Source: Chara braunii
Taxonomy: Eukaryota; Streptophyta; Charophyceae; Charales; Characeae
Reading direction: 5' to 3'
Length of the DNA stretch: 21,871 nucleotides
NCBI GenBank assembly: GCA_003427395.1
Contig: BFEA01000087.1
Location: 3,342,948 to 3,364,818, forward strand
Under the pieces are notes generated by a model. It made no database searches, had not been told where the DNA came from, and saw nothing but the letters and a program-made list of their open reading frames with translations. Positions 1 through 10,999 of the stretch are shown here, one piece after another; within the stretch, counting starts at the first letter, position 1; every line of letters starts with the position of its first letter. The position numbers and the translations under genes are program-made.

Positions 1-496
1 GACTGCTAACCACTCCTGGCCGGGTAGAGCCCCCGACCAGGCCACGTAGATCACGCATAGCTCACGCGCATGCAGCTGCCAGCCGCCGCCACCGCGATCC
101 CTGCAGAGGATCACAAATCCCAAACAAAACAAAACAAAAGAAAAAAGATAGAGCCAATCACCAACCCCAATCAACTGTGGTAAGCAAAAGCCAAACACCC
201 CAAAAAGAAAAAAAAGAAGAGAACCCGAACAAAAAAAAGCAAAAAAAAAGAAAAGAAAAGTCACACCTCATCCTCTCCCCCCTCCTCCCACCCCCAACAT
301 CAGATCGCATTCAAACTACGTCAGCCCAAAACCAGAATCGACTACCCATCTCGAATTTTTCGCAAGGTAGCCAATTGGCCGCAGGGTCCTCTAGCGAGGC
401 TGCATTTCAGCCAGTGACCTTCTCGCTACTTCGCATGCAACCAAAGCTCGCAAAACGCTGAGCTTTGCAATCGAAGTCTCCCCCACCAAGGCAAAG
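1..496 (+). other. LINE 5' leader (non-coding)
   Basis: This is sequence before the ORF1 ATG. It is GC-rich at the far left, then strongly A-rich (about 120-260, runs of CAAAA and AAAAAG), then pyrimidine-rich. An open stretch at 177-461 starts only with GTG and is low-complexity Lys/Pro-rich, so I do not treat it as a gene. An internal promoter is expected here for a LINE, but no specific promoter motif is recognisable. Confidence 0.6.
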
Positions 497-2161
497 ATGG
501 CCACGTCAGCCCCAATCACCTTCCAGCGCCGTTCCTACTCAGCAGCGGCGGCTAACGTAAGGAATGCAGAAAAAAACTCACAGTCGAATGGAGCCTTGAT
601 AGATCACGAAACCCTTCGCTTTTTATTGGAATCTCCACAAATCAAAGGGGAAAAAATAACAAAGAAGGTCCAGCAAGACGGTGAAGAAAAGGAAATCACA
701 GTATGGTGCTATCCAAAAGAAAAAATCGACTCCACAAANGCCATGTACGCAAAACACGGACTAGTCTTCACCTTTTCCAACACAGGGGCCCNCCTCCCGN
801 AAATCGAGAAACGCAAGTGGATNACAAGGACAGTACAGGGACACGAAAACCTGAGATCCAGCAACGACAAATTCTCTATTCTGGTTCTCAGCAGAAATAT
901 GATGATGGTGGTTTTCAAAGATGCCGATCAGGCGGCCAATCTGATCAGCAAACACACCACACTAAACTGCAATGGGTCAGTGTGCTCCCTCTCCCGCTGG
1001 AAACAGGAGACAGCCCAGAAAGCTATGATCTCCCCAGCGTCCTCACAAAAACAACGACTCATGAGGGACCAATTCTGGGTCCAGTTTGATAACGTACCGA
1101 TTAGAGGGCACCCACTCATCAAGGACAGGCTGGAAGTGGAATACCCAAACAACGAAGTGTTGAAATGGGTATTGCCAACTCCAGAATTCTTGGCCCCACA
1201 CTGCGACTCCATCACAACTGTTTTGGAAGTGAACACGGACACGAACCCCGAATTCCCGGAAGAACGGGAATTCTGCATAGGGGAGGAAGCATCCTCGGTC
1301 ACTGTCTCGATGAAGGATGCCCCCATTTGCTTCAGATGCAGGGAGAGAGGACACCTGGGCACCGCCCCAGTGTGCCCGAGATCCCCCGAACACTCCAAAG
1401 AGAAAAAACTGAGACAGAACATGCTGGTGGAAGTTGAAGAGGCAAAGGGAATCTGGTTCGTTAACGACCAGCACTACAATGGATGGGTCTTCGACGACAC
1501 CATCGACGACCTGAAATGGATCTGGACATACAATACGAACCCGTCAACCAAACAGCCAGACATTTTCCCTCCCTTAGACAGCAGGTGGCATGGAGTAGGA
1601 GCAAAGAAAGTGACAAGTATTCCAGGCAAAATCCACAAAGATCAGATCATCGACCCGCGGGCAATCAGAGAAGAAAAAAAACATGAAGATCTGTTGTGGG
1701 ATATGGAGACAATCAGAACCAAAACAGCAGAAGCGTGCCAGAACACCAACCTGGACAACAACACCCTGATGCTGGAAGCGAAACAGACCCTGGAACACCG
1801 CCACCCCAAATCAGAGACCCCCCCCGCACACAAGCGGACCGCCTCCCCATCCACCAAAAACTCCCAAAAGGACAGGGCAGGGAAGAAGAGAAGGGCGACA
1901 GAGGACGGCTCAGGCAAGACTCCCGGATCTGAGCACCCTCCCACTATCGAGACCCCCCCGGGGACGGACCCGAACTCACCTACGCTAACGGATACATGGA
2001 TGGACACCTCTTACAACAACGCGAACATCATCCCCTGGCTTGAAGAGTACCTGCAGAAAGCAAAATATGAAAGGGAGGAGTTCGACATTAGGCTGGCATG
2101 CATGAAGCACCTGGATTCCGCAGTCCAAGAACCTTTTCGACCTGCTGAGAATGAAATCTGA
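497..2161 (+). CDS. LINE ORF1 protein (gag-like, DUF4283-like region plus CCHC knuckle)
   Basis: This open frame of 554 codons starts at the ATG at 497. Residues about 80-210 resemble the DUF4283 region of plant LINE and retroelement ORF1 proteins: a hydrophobic strand with MMMVVFKDADQAANL, then a conserved W (LSRWKQE), then FWVQFDNVPIRGHPL. A zinc knuckle follows, CFRCRERGHLGTAPVC, spacing CX2CX4HX6C, two residues longer than the usual CX4HX4C. The C-terminal third is Pro/Thr/Lys-rich and likely disordered. In this family the protein binds element RNA and forms the ribonucleoprotein; that role is inferred from the family. The stop at 2159-2161 looks premature, because coding sense continues in another frame downstream. 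Four N bases leave several residues undefined. Confidence 0.85.
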   Translation: MATSAPITFQRRSYSAAAANVRNAEKNSQSNGALIDHETLRFLLESPQIKGEKITKKVQQDGEEKEITVWCYPKEKIDSTXAMYAKHGLVFTFSNTGAXLPXIEKRKWXTRTVQGHENLRSSNDKFSILVLSRNMMMVVFKDADQAANLISKHTTLNCNGSVCSLSRWKQETAQKAMISPASSQKQRLMRDQFWVQFDNVPIRGHPLIKDRLEVEYPNNEVLKWVLPTPEFLAPHCDSITTVLEVNTDTNPEFPEEREFCIGEEASSVTVSMKDAPICFRCRERGHLGTAPVCPRSPEHSKEKKLRQNMLVEVEEAKGIWFVNDQHYNGWVFDDTIDDLKWIWTYNTNPSTKQPDIFPPLDSRWHGVGAKKVTSIPGKIHKDQIIDPRAIREEKKHEDLLWDMETIRTKTAEACQNTNLDNNTLMLEAKQTLEHRHPKSETPPAHKRTASPSTKNSQKDRAGKKRRATEDGSGKTPGSEHPPTIETPPGTDPNSPTLTDTWMDTSYNNANIIPWLEEYLQKAKYEREEFDIRLACMKHLDSAVQEPFRPAENEI

Positions 2162-3185
2162 ACTTTCGGAGTTCAGCGCTTTCAGATATTTCGAAAAAAA
2201 GAGGGAGAGGGACTCTGCTGGTTCAGAAAATGGCACAGGCTTCGACCCTCAAACATCTGCAGATTCGATCCGAGACATGGTTTCCAAAAACTGGAAACCA
2301 TCAAAGGGAAGGGACAAGAGATCAAGGGGGCCCCCAAAAGACGAAGCTGGCAGCAAGAACGAACAGCGCAGACTCACGCAGGAAATTGCAACCGTGGCAG
2401 CCTAGACAAAAGAGACTTTGACCAGAACCAAGACTACAAGAGGGAACAAGGCGAGAAGTTTGTCACAATCCGCATGATCGCAGAAAACAAGGCACCCAGC
2501 GTTCCCAAATCAGCAAACACTGATAGGGGAACCACCAGGGCAGTAAGACCGCTGATTCCAGTGCGGTACAGGAGCAAATTCAACGAGTGGCAGGTGACCA
2601 CAGACGCAGCCTTCACAATCCTCACACGATGACGACAGAGCCCTGGCTAAGAACATCAGGGACAATATCTCAGCGGAGACTCCGCTGGGCGTGTAAGGGG
2701 TCCCACCACGAGAGCAGCCAGCCGAAGGAGACAAGTTGGGGGATCCGATATTTACCCCCTTCGACTCCATCTTAGTCAAGCTCGATGAGAGGGCAAAACT
2801 CAGCGAAAGCTTGACCTGGAGGGCATGGGACACAATCACAATGATGCCGTACAGCGTGTTGAACAAGAGGTTCAGCACGACCGACATCATTGCAGACTTG
2901 CTGGCAGACATCATCAGGACCCGCCTATCGACCTCTAGGACCTCGCTGCAGGACGAGGCAACCCCCATCGACGTGGACATGCGAAGGGAAGACTCCGACA
3001 TGGAGGACGAGGAGGACGGTGAGAGGGAGGAGGACGACAAAATATCCCCAGGGGGAGACGACGTAGTGCAGCCAACGACGTCGGGAAGGAGCGCTGGCAA
3101 GTACGGATTGAGCTCCTTTGCAGCAAGCGGAGACATCAGGGACTCCGACACCGACAGCAGCAAGACCCAGGCAGCTGTGGACTGA
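2148..3185 (+). pseudogene. Frameshifted C-terminal part of LINE ORF1
   Basis: Protein-like sequence continues after the ORF1 stop but changes frame three times. Just before 2151 it moves to the frame reading LFDLLRMKSELSEFSAF (to about 2400). It then returns to the ORF1 frame for about 2399-2633 (SLDKRDFDQNQDYKREQ and onward). Finally it moves back from 2628 to 3185 with one in-frame TAA near 2700. The last part (from about 2736) has an Ile/Leu-rich segment followed by a strongly acidic tail with a run of Asp/Glu. I read this as the eroded second half of one long ORF1 of roughly 890 residues. A separate small ORF between ORF1 and ORF2 is the alternative. No known domain is recognisable. Confidence 0.55.
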
Positions 3186-3303
3186 ATCAACAGACCATAA
3201 CAAAAATAAAACCCTGCCCTAGAATCTAACAATGTCACAGCAGCAAGAACCATCGAAAATCAGGCAGGGAAAAATAGAAAATTTTACACAACAATAAGAA
3301 TCA

Positions 3304-6300
3304 ATGCAGAGCGTCACAACACTCAGAAACGGGCAATCTAGCCCAACCAGAAAAGACTGGTACACTAAGGGACTTCAAATAATCAGCTGGAACATCAATG
3401 GCCTCGGAAACATTCTGACCGACGAAGACAAACTCAAAGACATCTGGACCGGCCTGGTGGGGAAGGACATCCCCAAACCAGACCTTATACTCCTCCAAGA
3501 GACACATTTATCCAACCCGAACAACCACCGGAAGATACAACAAAGGATGGAGAGAGCTGTAGGAGGATGCGCAGTCACAATGTGGTCCAACAGAGACGGC
3601 CAAAGCAATAGAGGGATAGCGATACTGATTCCCAAAGCGTCAAAAATCCTGACCGAAGGACATATCCTCAACAACGAGGGGGATAGAGAGGAAGGGAGAT
3701 GGTCGTGGATGGACATTAAGTGGCAAGGTGAGGATCTGCGAATTCTCAACCTGTACGCACCCAACACGGAATCCGACAGACTGATCTTCTTTGAAAATAT
3801 CAAACCCCTCATCCCCAACCCACAGCCAGTAATCATGGCAGGANATTGGAACACAACCCTGGACCCGAACCTGGATCGGATCTCAAGAANNGNACTAATN
3901 GGACCCACTAGAGNGAGCACCAGGATCCGAAACCTGATGACCNAATTCGAACTCTGNGACCCCCTCANGGCACTGCACCCGGACAAGAGAATTTTCTCCC
4001 GGATAAGGAGAAACCTAGCAAATCGGNCCTCGCTGTCCAGGATTGACTANTTCCTCATATCCGAGAGCCTCCTNGGGACAGTCAAAAAGGCCGAAATCCT
4101 CCCATCANCAGCCTTCAAAGGTTTGGACCACAAACCCATCCAGATGCTGCTNAACTTCAATGTACCAGTACAAACAGGTCAAGGTTTCTTCAAGCTAAAN
4201 AACTCACTATTAAGAACCGAGAGAATGAAGACGACAGTCCAAGAACAATGGGCTATCAATAAGCAGCGAGAATCAAGGAGAATAAATAGTCACCAGTGGT
4301 TCATCGATAGCTACACAGAGTTAACACAAGCAGTATCAGCTAAATCTAGAGATATTGCTAGAGACCGAAAAAGAAGAAGGGAAGAACTCCAATTCGCGAT
4401 TACCGTCGCTGAAGAGAATCTGGCGGAGGACCCAACTAGCAACTTCTACCAAGAACTTCTAGACAACACCAAGGAGGAATTAAACGAATGGAGAAGATGG
4501 GAACTCAGAGGTTTACAAATACGGGCGAGGATGGCAGACTATGCACTTAATGAGTCAATGACAAAATTCTTCTTCTCCAAAATCAAGGCGAACGCCAGGA
4601 ACAACATGATCGAGGCACTTAAAGACCCAGCGGACGCTGGGAGCACAAAAACCACAGGCCCGAAGATGGTAAGGATAGCCAGAGCCTTCTACGCAGACTT
4701 ATACGAATCCAAGACCCCTTCACCCCCGACAACAGCGAACCTAGCAGCCCGCCAGGTGATGCTATCGTACCTCGACAGAACCATCTCGGACAATCAGACG
4801 GATGGCCTGGACAGACCACTGACCCTGGCTGAACTGCACACGGCCTTAAACCAAATGGGAAATGACAAAGCCCCGGGCATCGACGAACTCTCAAAGGAAT
4901 TCTGGAGTTGCTTCTGGCCAACACTGGGGGAAGACCTACTCGACTTTTTTAACGAAAGTATGCACAAAGGAGGCCTAGGTAAGGAGCTGAGTACCAGCAT
5001 AGTTTCACTACTGTACAAGAAGGGAGACAAAGAAGACCTGAAAAACTACAGACCCATATCCCTACTAACCACTCCTTACAAAATCCTAGCCAAGGCGCTA
5101 GCAAACAGAATCACCAAACTAACGAACAGCTGCTTCCACATCGATCAAGCAAGCTTCATCACAGGCCCTTACATATTAGACAATGTGATGACCCTGAATG
5201 AAGCAGCAAAAAAAATCACGGAGAAACGTATGAAGGCAACAATCCTGTTCTTCGATTTCGAGAAAGCCTACGATCAAGTTAACTGGGATTTTCTCCACGC
5301 ATGCAAGGAAAAAATGGGGGTAGGACCGAACTTTAGAAGTTGGGTAAGAATTTTGTAAGCAGATGCAACAGGTAGAGTCCAGGTCAATAGAATCCTATCC
5401 GAAACATACCCAATCTCACGGTCAGTCAAACAAGGCGACCCATTGGCTCCTCCCATTTTTCTCTTCATAATGGAAGCCATAGCCTCATTTCTCCGCAAAG
5501 ACCCATCCATCGACCGCCTCACAGAACAGAACTTCAATCCGTTACACGACTTCGCCCTACCCACGGCTCTCATGTTCGCTGACGACCTTACGGTACTCAT
5601 TAGAGCAAATAACAGCTCCTTCCAATCACTGGTAAAGGTGATGGAAGCATTCAGACTGGCTTCAGAAATGAGGGTAAACTGGAATAAACCTGAAGGCTGG
5701 TGGTTAGCAGACGGCACCCCTCTCCAACCGTCGGACACAACCACACCTATGAATTGGACCACGGGAGAACAAGCACCACGGTTCCTGGGCATCATGGTCA
5801 ACAAAGAAGGGGTGTGGCCGGGAATGGGCCAGAATTTGATAGCAAGAGCAATCACCCGCCTGGCCCTGTGCAAAAATGCGCAGGCCTCACTAATCGGACG
5901 GGCACTACTCATCAACACAGCGATCTTCTCTACACTGTGGTACATGGCATCAATCTGGTTCCCCCCCGACGACGACCTCAAGGAGCTCAAGAACAGGGTG
6001 AGGTGCTATTTGTGGACAGGTGACCCCAACAGGACCACCTGCATCAGCAGGGTCGCATGGAGTCACATTACTAGGAAGCCACAGGAAGGGGGCCTTGGGA
6101 TAATCGACCCGAAACAGGAATCCATAACACTACAGATGAAATGGGTGATCAAGATTCTCACCAGACAGTTCCTCCCATGGACTCAAATGGTGCTAGACAG
6201 CATCAGAAACTTAGCTCCCATCAATTTCCCTAGAAACATGAACGGCCTGTTCTGGATCATGGCAAAGGAATGGACAATCAAGTCCGGCAGAACACGCAAA

Positions 6301-7708
6301 AGAAACCCCACACAGCACATCCCTGGGTAGGCCAACACAAACACAACGCAAACAGGCAACAACTATTGGAGCCCCACTATCATAACATGGCGCAAAATGA
6401 TGCCGAGCAAACACGGAACACCTGGTAACAGAGAAGAAGTCCTGAGACAGCCGCTTTTCTGCAACCCCTGGATCACTGACCCCAGTGGAAAAATCTGGAC
6501 CCTGCACTCTCGGGATCGGACGTGGCTATCGTGGGTAGAAAGAGGAGTATGGCAGGTCAAGCACATCTGGGTAGAAGACCAAGGACGATGGGCGACGGAT
6601 CAGGAACTACGAACCACACTAAAAGGATGCCACGCCCTCGCCGATAACTTAACAATGATCATAAATAGCATCCCACCACATTGGATCCCCCTCCTAAGAG
6701 AGGAATTTTCGTGGAAGTCCGGGGATTGGGGCATACCAGTCTCCCAAACCCAGCCTACCAGAGCATACAGGTTCGCCACTAGAACGAACCCACCCGGCTA
6801 CCTATCTAAGTTCTACTCCTACCCGGTAGTTAATCACAGCACAAACAAATTGGAAATCCAGAATAACGAACCACAAAGCGAGCTGCTGGAGACGTTCCGT
6901 CTTAGAAAAGTGAGGGTATCAAAGTCCAAACCTTGGAAAATCTTCTGACCGGACCTCTGCATTTCAGAGCTAGAATTCGACCCGAAAGAATGGATATGGA
7001 AACAGGGGAACTCAGGGAAGATGAGAACATTAGCAGAATACGATGTCAAATTCGGCTATGATCTAGGCCTACAGACCTCAGACCCAAACCCCAGACTTAA
7101 AAGCAAATGGAGGGAAACACTGAGTCTGGCTCCTAGCTCACGCCTCCCTGCCAACCAATCACTGGCTCCACAAGAGAAGAAAACACACAGACCCCGACAG
7201 TACTGAAATATGCAGACTGTGCACGGACAACGCCGAGGAGGACACACTTCACTGCCTCTTATACTGCCCAGAGGCAGCATGGTTCTGGAACAAAGTGCGC
7301 ATCCTATGGACCTTTCTCTTCTCATCACCCCCCCCGGCCACAACCCCCCTATACATCCTGATCCTATCTAACGACACTAACAATCTCAGTGGTGGCAAGG
7401 AAGTGTGGTTCCACCTTCTCAGAAAGCTGGCGCTGTGGGTAATCTGGAAGAGGAGATGCTCCAAGACGATCGAAGAAACAGAGGTGCCTAGAGAGGAAAT
7501 GTGGGTTTTGCTGCTAAAAATGGCAAAAACACAGATTCGATCCAGATGGCAAGAAATATCCTTGACGAAGAAAGGCAGACCTGAAAGGACAGCCACAAGG
7601 AGACGCAAATTCACAAGAGACTGGCTTCTACAGGGAAAGATCGCTACATTGGTGGAGAACAGATTGGTGTGGAAGAAGTGGCATAACACAAGGACAGGGT
7701 CTTTTTGA
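3304..7708 (+). pseudogene. LINE ORF2 (APE endonuclease + reverse transcriptase), broken
   Basis: The frame starts at the ATG at 3304. Residues about 24-280 form an exonuclease/endonuclease/phosphatase domain: ISWNINGLG (Asn), LILLQETHLSN (catalytic Glu66), LNLYAPN, a GxWNTTLDP motif with one masked base, and GLDHKPI near its end (usual S of SDH replaced by L). The reverse transcriptase follows: KAPGIDEL, NYRPISLL, FFDFEKAYDQV (Asp651), VKQGDPLAPP and FADDL (Asp760/761). A stop (TAA, 5356) falls between the two catalytic blocks. Stops at 6328 (TAG) and 6946 (TGA) lie in the same frame. A frameshift before about 7181 moves the frame to the C-terminal CRLC...HCLLYC Cys/His motif (from 7211) and a W-rich end at 7708. 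This enzyme would nick target DNA and copy the element RNA; the copy is inactive as read. Confidence 0.92.
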
Positions 7709-7997
7709 TGAATCAACTGAGATTTTAATCCCAACAGCCTAGACATCTCTCCCCTTTTCTTGCTTTATATGTAGCATCTGGCAGAGTCAGCAAAGACTCT
7801 GAGAGGAAAAGAGGTAGGGCAAGCTGACAGTCAATCCTCCTGACAAGGAGTAATCAATGCTGGTCAGGGTTCCTTCGGCCATAAGGAAGGAAGCGTGTGA
7901 GTGTTCACCATGTATTTCATTCTTGACTTGCCGGTGGAAAGGAACCGGACTGACGCTCCCCAGAATGGATATGGAGCCAGGACCACAAGGACCTGTT
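7709..7997 (+). other. LINE 3' UTR
   Basis: This is non-coding sequence between the ORF2 end and the poly(A). Its last part (about 7880-7990) is clearly related, in inverted orientation, to 12520-12640. Both copies share a core reading roughly GGAACCGGACTGA-GCTCCCCAGAATGGA followed by GGAGCCAG and then the A-rich tail. That supports this as the element's true 3' end. Confidence 0.75.
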
Positions 7998-8038
7998 AAA
8001 AAAAAAAAAAATAATAATAAAAAAAAAAAAAAAAAAAA
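7998..8038 (+). repeat. LINE poly(A) tail with an AATAATAAT interruption
   Basis: About 41 bases consist almost only of A, broken by a short (AAT)n block. They sit directly after CCTGTT at the end of the LINE 3' UTR. Confidence 0.85.
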
Positions 8039-8267
8039 TTTGAAAAACATATATGTCATGTAAAACAGTAAAACCACAATACAAGCAACGTTTGCCTTGA
8101 GTTGTGTTCAAATTCTTAGCCAAATGTGAGTTAAAAATAAAAAACAAAATTTTTTATTTTTATTTTTAACTGAAAAAAAATTATGTTCGCTCGAACACGT
8201 TCTCGAGCCGTTCGCGTAAACGCGGAGGGGCGCGAAGTTGCGAACACGTTCGCCGTGCTACACAGGC
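8039..8267. other. Intergenic AT-rich then CpG-rich segment between LINE tail and Ty3 remnant
   Basis: No coding sense is visible. The left half is very AT-rich and holds an inverted repeat. The right half (about 8185-8260) is CpG-rich and contains the small palindrome CGAACACGTTC twice (8192-8202 and 8241-8251). It could be a short non-autonomous element or a fragment of one. Confidence 0.4.
8130..8170. repeat. AT-rich inverted repeat (14-bp arms)
   Basis: GTTAAAAATAAAAA at 8130-8143 is the exact reverse complement of 8157-8170, with a 13-base AT-only-plus-one-C spacer. It could form a hairpin. Confidence 0.7.
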
Positions 8268-10235
8268 AAGAATGTATCTTACACTTGGAGTGATGCATGT
8301 GAGACTTCTTTTCAATTCTTGAAAGACTCTTGGTGAGTCATCTTGTGCTTCGCATTGCAATTCCCGAACTCACATTCAAAGTTATTATGGATGCGAGCCA
8401 AAATGGGATTGGCACAGTGCTGCAACAAGATGATGGTGATGGCTTGCATCTGCTCCAGTACTATAATAAATGTATGCCAGTAACATGGTAGCTACCTCCA
8501 CATATATGCATGCGCACTCTGCCTTGAGAGGGGCACCAAAGCATAAGAAGCACTACTTTTTGGGACGCCACTTCAAGATCTTCTCAAATTATGAGACCTT
8601 GCAGTGGATCAAATCACAAACTAACTTGTCTACGACGGTGCCCTGCTGACTGCATGCGATTGACATCTTTGACTTTGAAATGAAACATAAGAAGGGTTGT
8701 TAGAATCACATTGCTGATGCTTTGTCTTGCCACCCTGAGTACACGACTCGCCTTTTACGTTCTTACTACCTCCAACATAAATTGAAGGAGGATTTGGTAG
8801 AGCACACTGCGAAAGATCCGGATTACGGTCCAATCCTTGAGGAGCTCAAGGTTGACCATAGTAGTCAGCCTGATTACCACGAGTGTGAAGGTCTATAGTT
8901 TTGCAGATGTGACAAGTTTGACAGACTATGAAAGACTATTGCAGCAATTTGACTGACCTGACACGGTCGGAGTGTTCTCAACCATACGCCTTTCCAAACT
9001 CACTTTTTTGATTTGGCGCATGGTCGGAAAGGACACTTTGGCTTCACCAAAAATTATGGAAGATTATTGCAGCAATTTGACTGGCCTGACAGGAAGGGAT
9101 CTATGCAGAAGTTTGTGGCAGAATGCGACGTGTTTCAACGGACAAAGATCCATAGATAACCACCCAATGGTTTTATGAAACCACTACCCATCCCTTCCGG
9201 CCTAGGTGAGTCGGTCTCTATTGACTTCATGGACACGGGAAAGGTAAGTAAGAGGGAAAATTCTTATTCAATGTTGATTATCAACCGCTTCTCCCAATTT
9301 CTCAACCTGAGTCCTTTGCCAACCCATGCACCAACTGCACTGGTCATCTAAGAAGGTGAACAGAAATATATCTTGCACTTTGGCCCCCCAAAAAACTCTT
9401 GAGTGGTCAGGACACCTGGTGCATTAGTTCAAATTGGAAGGACTTCACCACTCAACTCTACCGAATTAAGTTGAACATGTCATCTGGTCGTCATCTGGCA
9501 GCCGATGGACAGGTTGTGGAGATCAACCAAATTCTTGATCAGAACACGTAGGGCGAAAAGCTAGATGCAGTGAAGGCTCCACCACCAATATGCCGGCCAA
9601 TAGTCTGCAGTACTGAAGGCAGATCAGCAACCCTCTCTCCTACTTGTTCCCTGATCGATCACCTGGTCTGACTCCTAGCATGCCTGGTTATGACATCAAG
9701 TACCAGCACTTCCTCAAAGTTGTTGTTACATCAATGAACAAGCGCCAGAATGCCATGGTCAAGTTTTAGAACAAGAGACACAGACGTGCGACATTCAAAG
9801 AAGGGGATAACGTTTGGGTAAAGATGTCTGAATGTTCAGATGAACAGGGAGTGTCGTGTAAGCTTCTTCCCTCGTACTACGCCCCTTGGCAGATTCTGAA
9901 AGTAGTGGGGGATGACGCTTTTGATCCTTATGTGATTGACGAGCCACCTCATCTGTGCACGTACCCAGTCTTTCACACTTCTATGTTGTACCCCATACTG
10001 CTGCTGCTTCCTTTCCTGATCGTGTGATCCCATGATTCCTCATGCTATCCATGGCGGTTATGAAATTCACAGAATCGTTGCACACGAGGGCGAGGTGAAT
10101 GACAGAGAGTACTGACTCCATTTTCTTTATGATCCGTTAGACAAGATCTGCTGGATATCTTGGAAAGACCTTCTCAAGACTGCACCTCGTGTGGTTAATG
10201 CCTACCACACCATACTGTTTCCGAACAAACACTAA
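8268..10235 (+). pseudogene. Decayed Ty3/gypsy pol: RNase H, integrase, chromodomain-like tail
   Basis: Many stops and shifts are present, but family landmarks are readable in order. These are the end of RT (W...ACETSFQFLKD), the RNase H start (VIMDASQNGIGTVLQQDD), an RNase H end resembling HYFLGRHFKIFSNYETLQW, an integrase zinc-region remnant (FVAECDVFQRTKI), the integrase core (PLPIPSGLGESVSIDFMD) and LAADGQVVEINQIL, corresponding to the usual HPQTDGQTERVN. Then come the C-terminal GDNVWVKMSE...GVSCKLLPSYYAPWQIL and a tail with YDPLDKICWISWKDLLKTAP. The likely end is the TAA at 10233-10235. The 5' half (gag, protease, most of RT) is absent, so the element is truncated at about 8268. It is clearly older than the LINE. 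Confidence 0.85.
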
Positions 10236-10540
10236 CGTTCACTGCAAAGGTCAGTGTGTGTGAATATACAGAAGCACTATTTGCATTAACTGCCTATGAT
10301 GCATTTTGCAGGGACTCGGACTGAGTTACTGTGGTATGTACCACACACGCCCCTTGGGCCCGTAGTTGGTTAGAGGGTTAGCCAGAGGTTAGGGTTCCGT
10401 TAGTTCTCCTTTTCGAGCCTCAGCAGTCTCCCATTAGCTAGAGTCAGTCCCTTTCCCTCTAGTCCGCATGTATCCGACTGCATATGAGGGTCGATAGAGG
10501 CCCGATGGCTTTCAGCTAGGCCAGGCACACCTCAAACCTC

Positions 10541-10750
10541 CTGGGCGCCATATTGCAGTTCTCCTAGGCGCCATATTGCAGTTCTGGCACCACTGCGCAG
10601 GCTCTTCAGTTTGGGCACCAGTTCCTGTTTTCAGTTCAGTTCTGGAGCCAGTCCGCCGAGTCTTCAGTATGGGCGCCAGTCCCTGTTTCCAGTTGGGGCA
10701 CCAGTCCTTTCGTTTTCAGTCTAGGCGCCAGTCTTTCAGTTTGGGCGCCA
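10541..10750 (+). repeat. Degenerate GGCGCCA/GGCACCA short-repeat block
   Basis: About eight spaced copies of GGCGCCA or GGCACCA occur, most followed by GT or TATTGCAGTT and separated by CAGTTTGG- or TTTCAG-like linkers. The block lies just upstream of the TATA-like box, so it could be an LTR U3 enhancer-type array. Confidence 0.65.
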
Positions 10751-10770
10751 GTTTGGGCTACGCAGCAGTA

Positions 10771-10796
10771 GGCCCAGCAGTATATATAGCTGGGCC
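10771..10796 (+). promoter_or_regulatory. TATA-like box inside an 8-bp inverted repeat
   Basis: TATATATA (10781-10788) lies between GGCCCAGC (10771-10778) and its exact reverse complement GCTGGGCC (10789-10796). The position suits an LTR promoter. Function is inferred from position only. Confidence 0.45.
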
Positions 10797-10890
10797 ATCC
10801 TCATTTGTGAAAGTAGAGTAGTTCACGTGCTGGGCTGTAGACTTCAGCGCTGGGAGCTCCTCATGTTGACGACATCAGCTTTTAACTTGG

Positions 10891-10908
10891 GCTGCAGTGC
10901 ACTGCAGC
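10891..10908. repeat. Perfect 18-bp palindrome GCTGCAGTGCACTGCAGC
   Basis: The sequence equals its own reverse complement over 18 bases. It lies about 100 bases downstream of the TATA-like box in the LTR-like region. Confidence 0.8.
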
Positions 10909-10999
10909 GGGTTGTGGAGGAGTAGATGATGAGGCGGAGGCCTGGGGACATACCTGTCGGCTTACCTGCGACGGCATAGCTCCAGCTTCGTCTTCAGCA

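Larger units (their letters stand above)
1..8038 (+). mobile_element. L1-like LINE (non-LTR retrotransposon), nearly full length
   Basis: The order is A-rich leader, ORF1 with a CCHC knuckle, ORF2 with APE-type endonuclease, reverse transcriptase and a C-terminal Cys-rich motif, 3' UTR, then poly(A). This is the standard L1-clade layout. The 5' boundary is not defined and may lie left of the window, and no target-site duplication could be identified. Damage is moderate: a few frameshifts in ORF1, and three stops plus one frameshift in ORF2. That suggests a fairly recent but inactive copy. Scattered single N bases (739-823 and 3844-4200) suggest collapse of several similar copies during assembly. 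Confidence 0.93.

Noticed and set aside
177-461. 94-codon open frame upstream of ORF1
   Set aside because: It starts with GTG, is low-complexity Lys/Pro/Ser, and lies in the A-rich LINE leader; no protein character.
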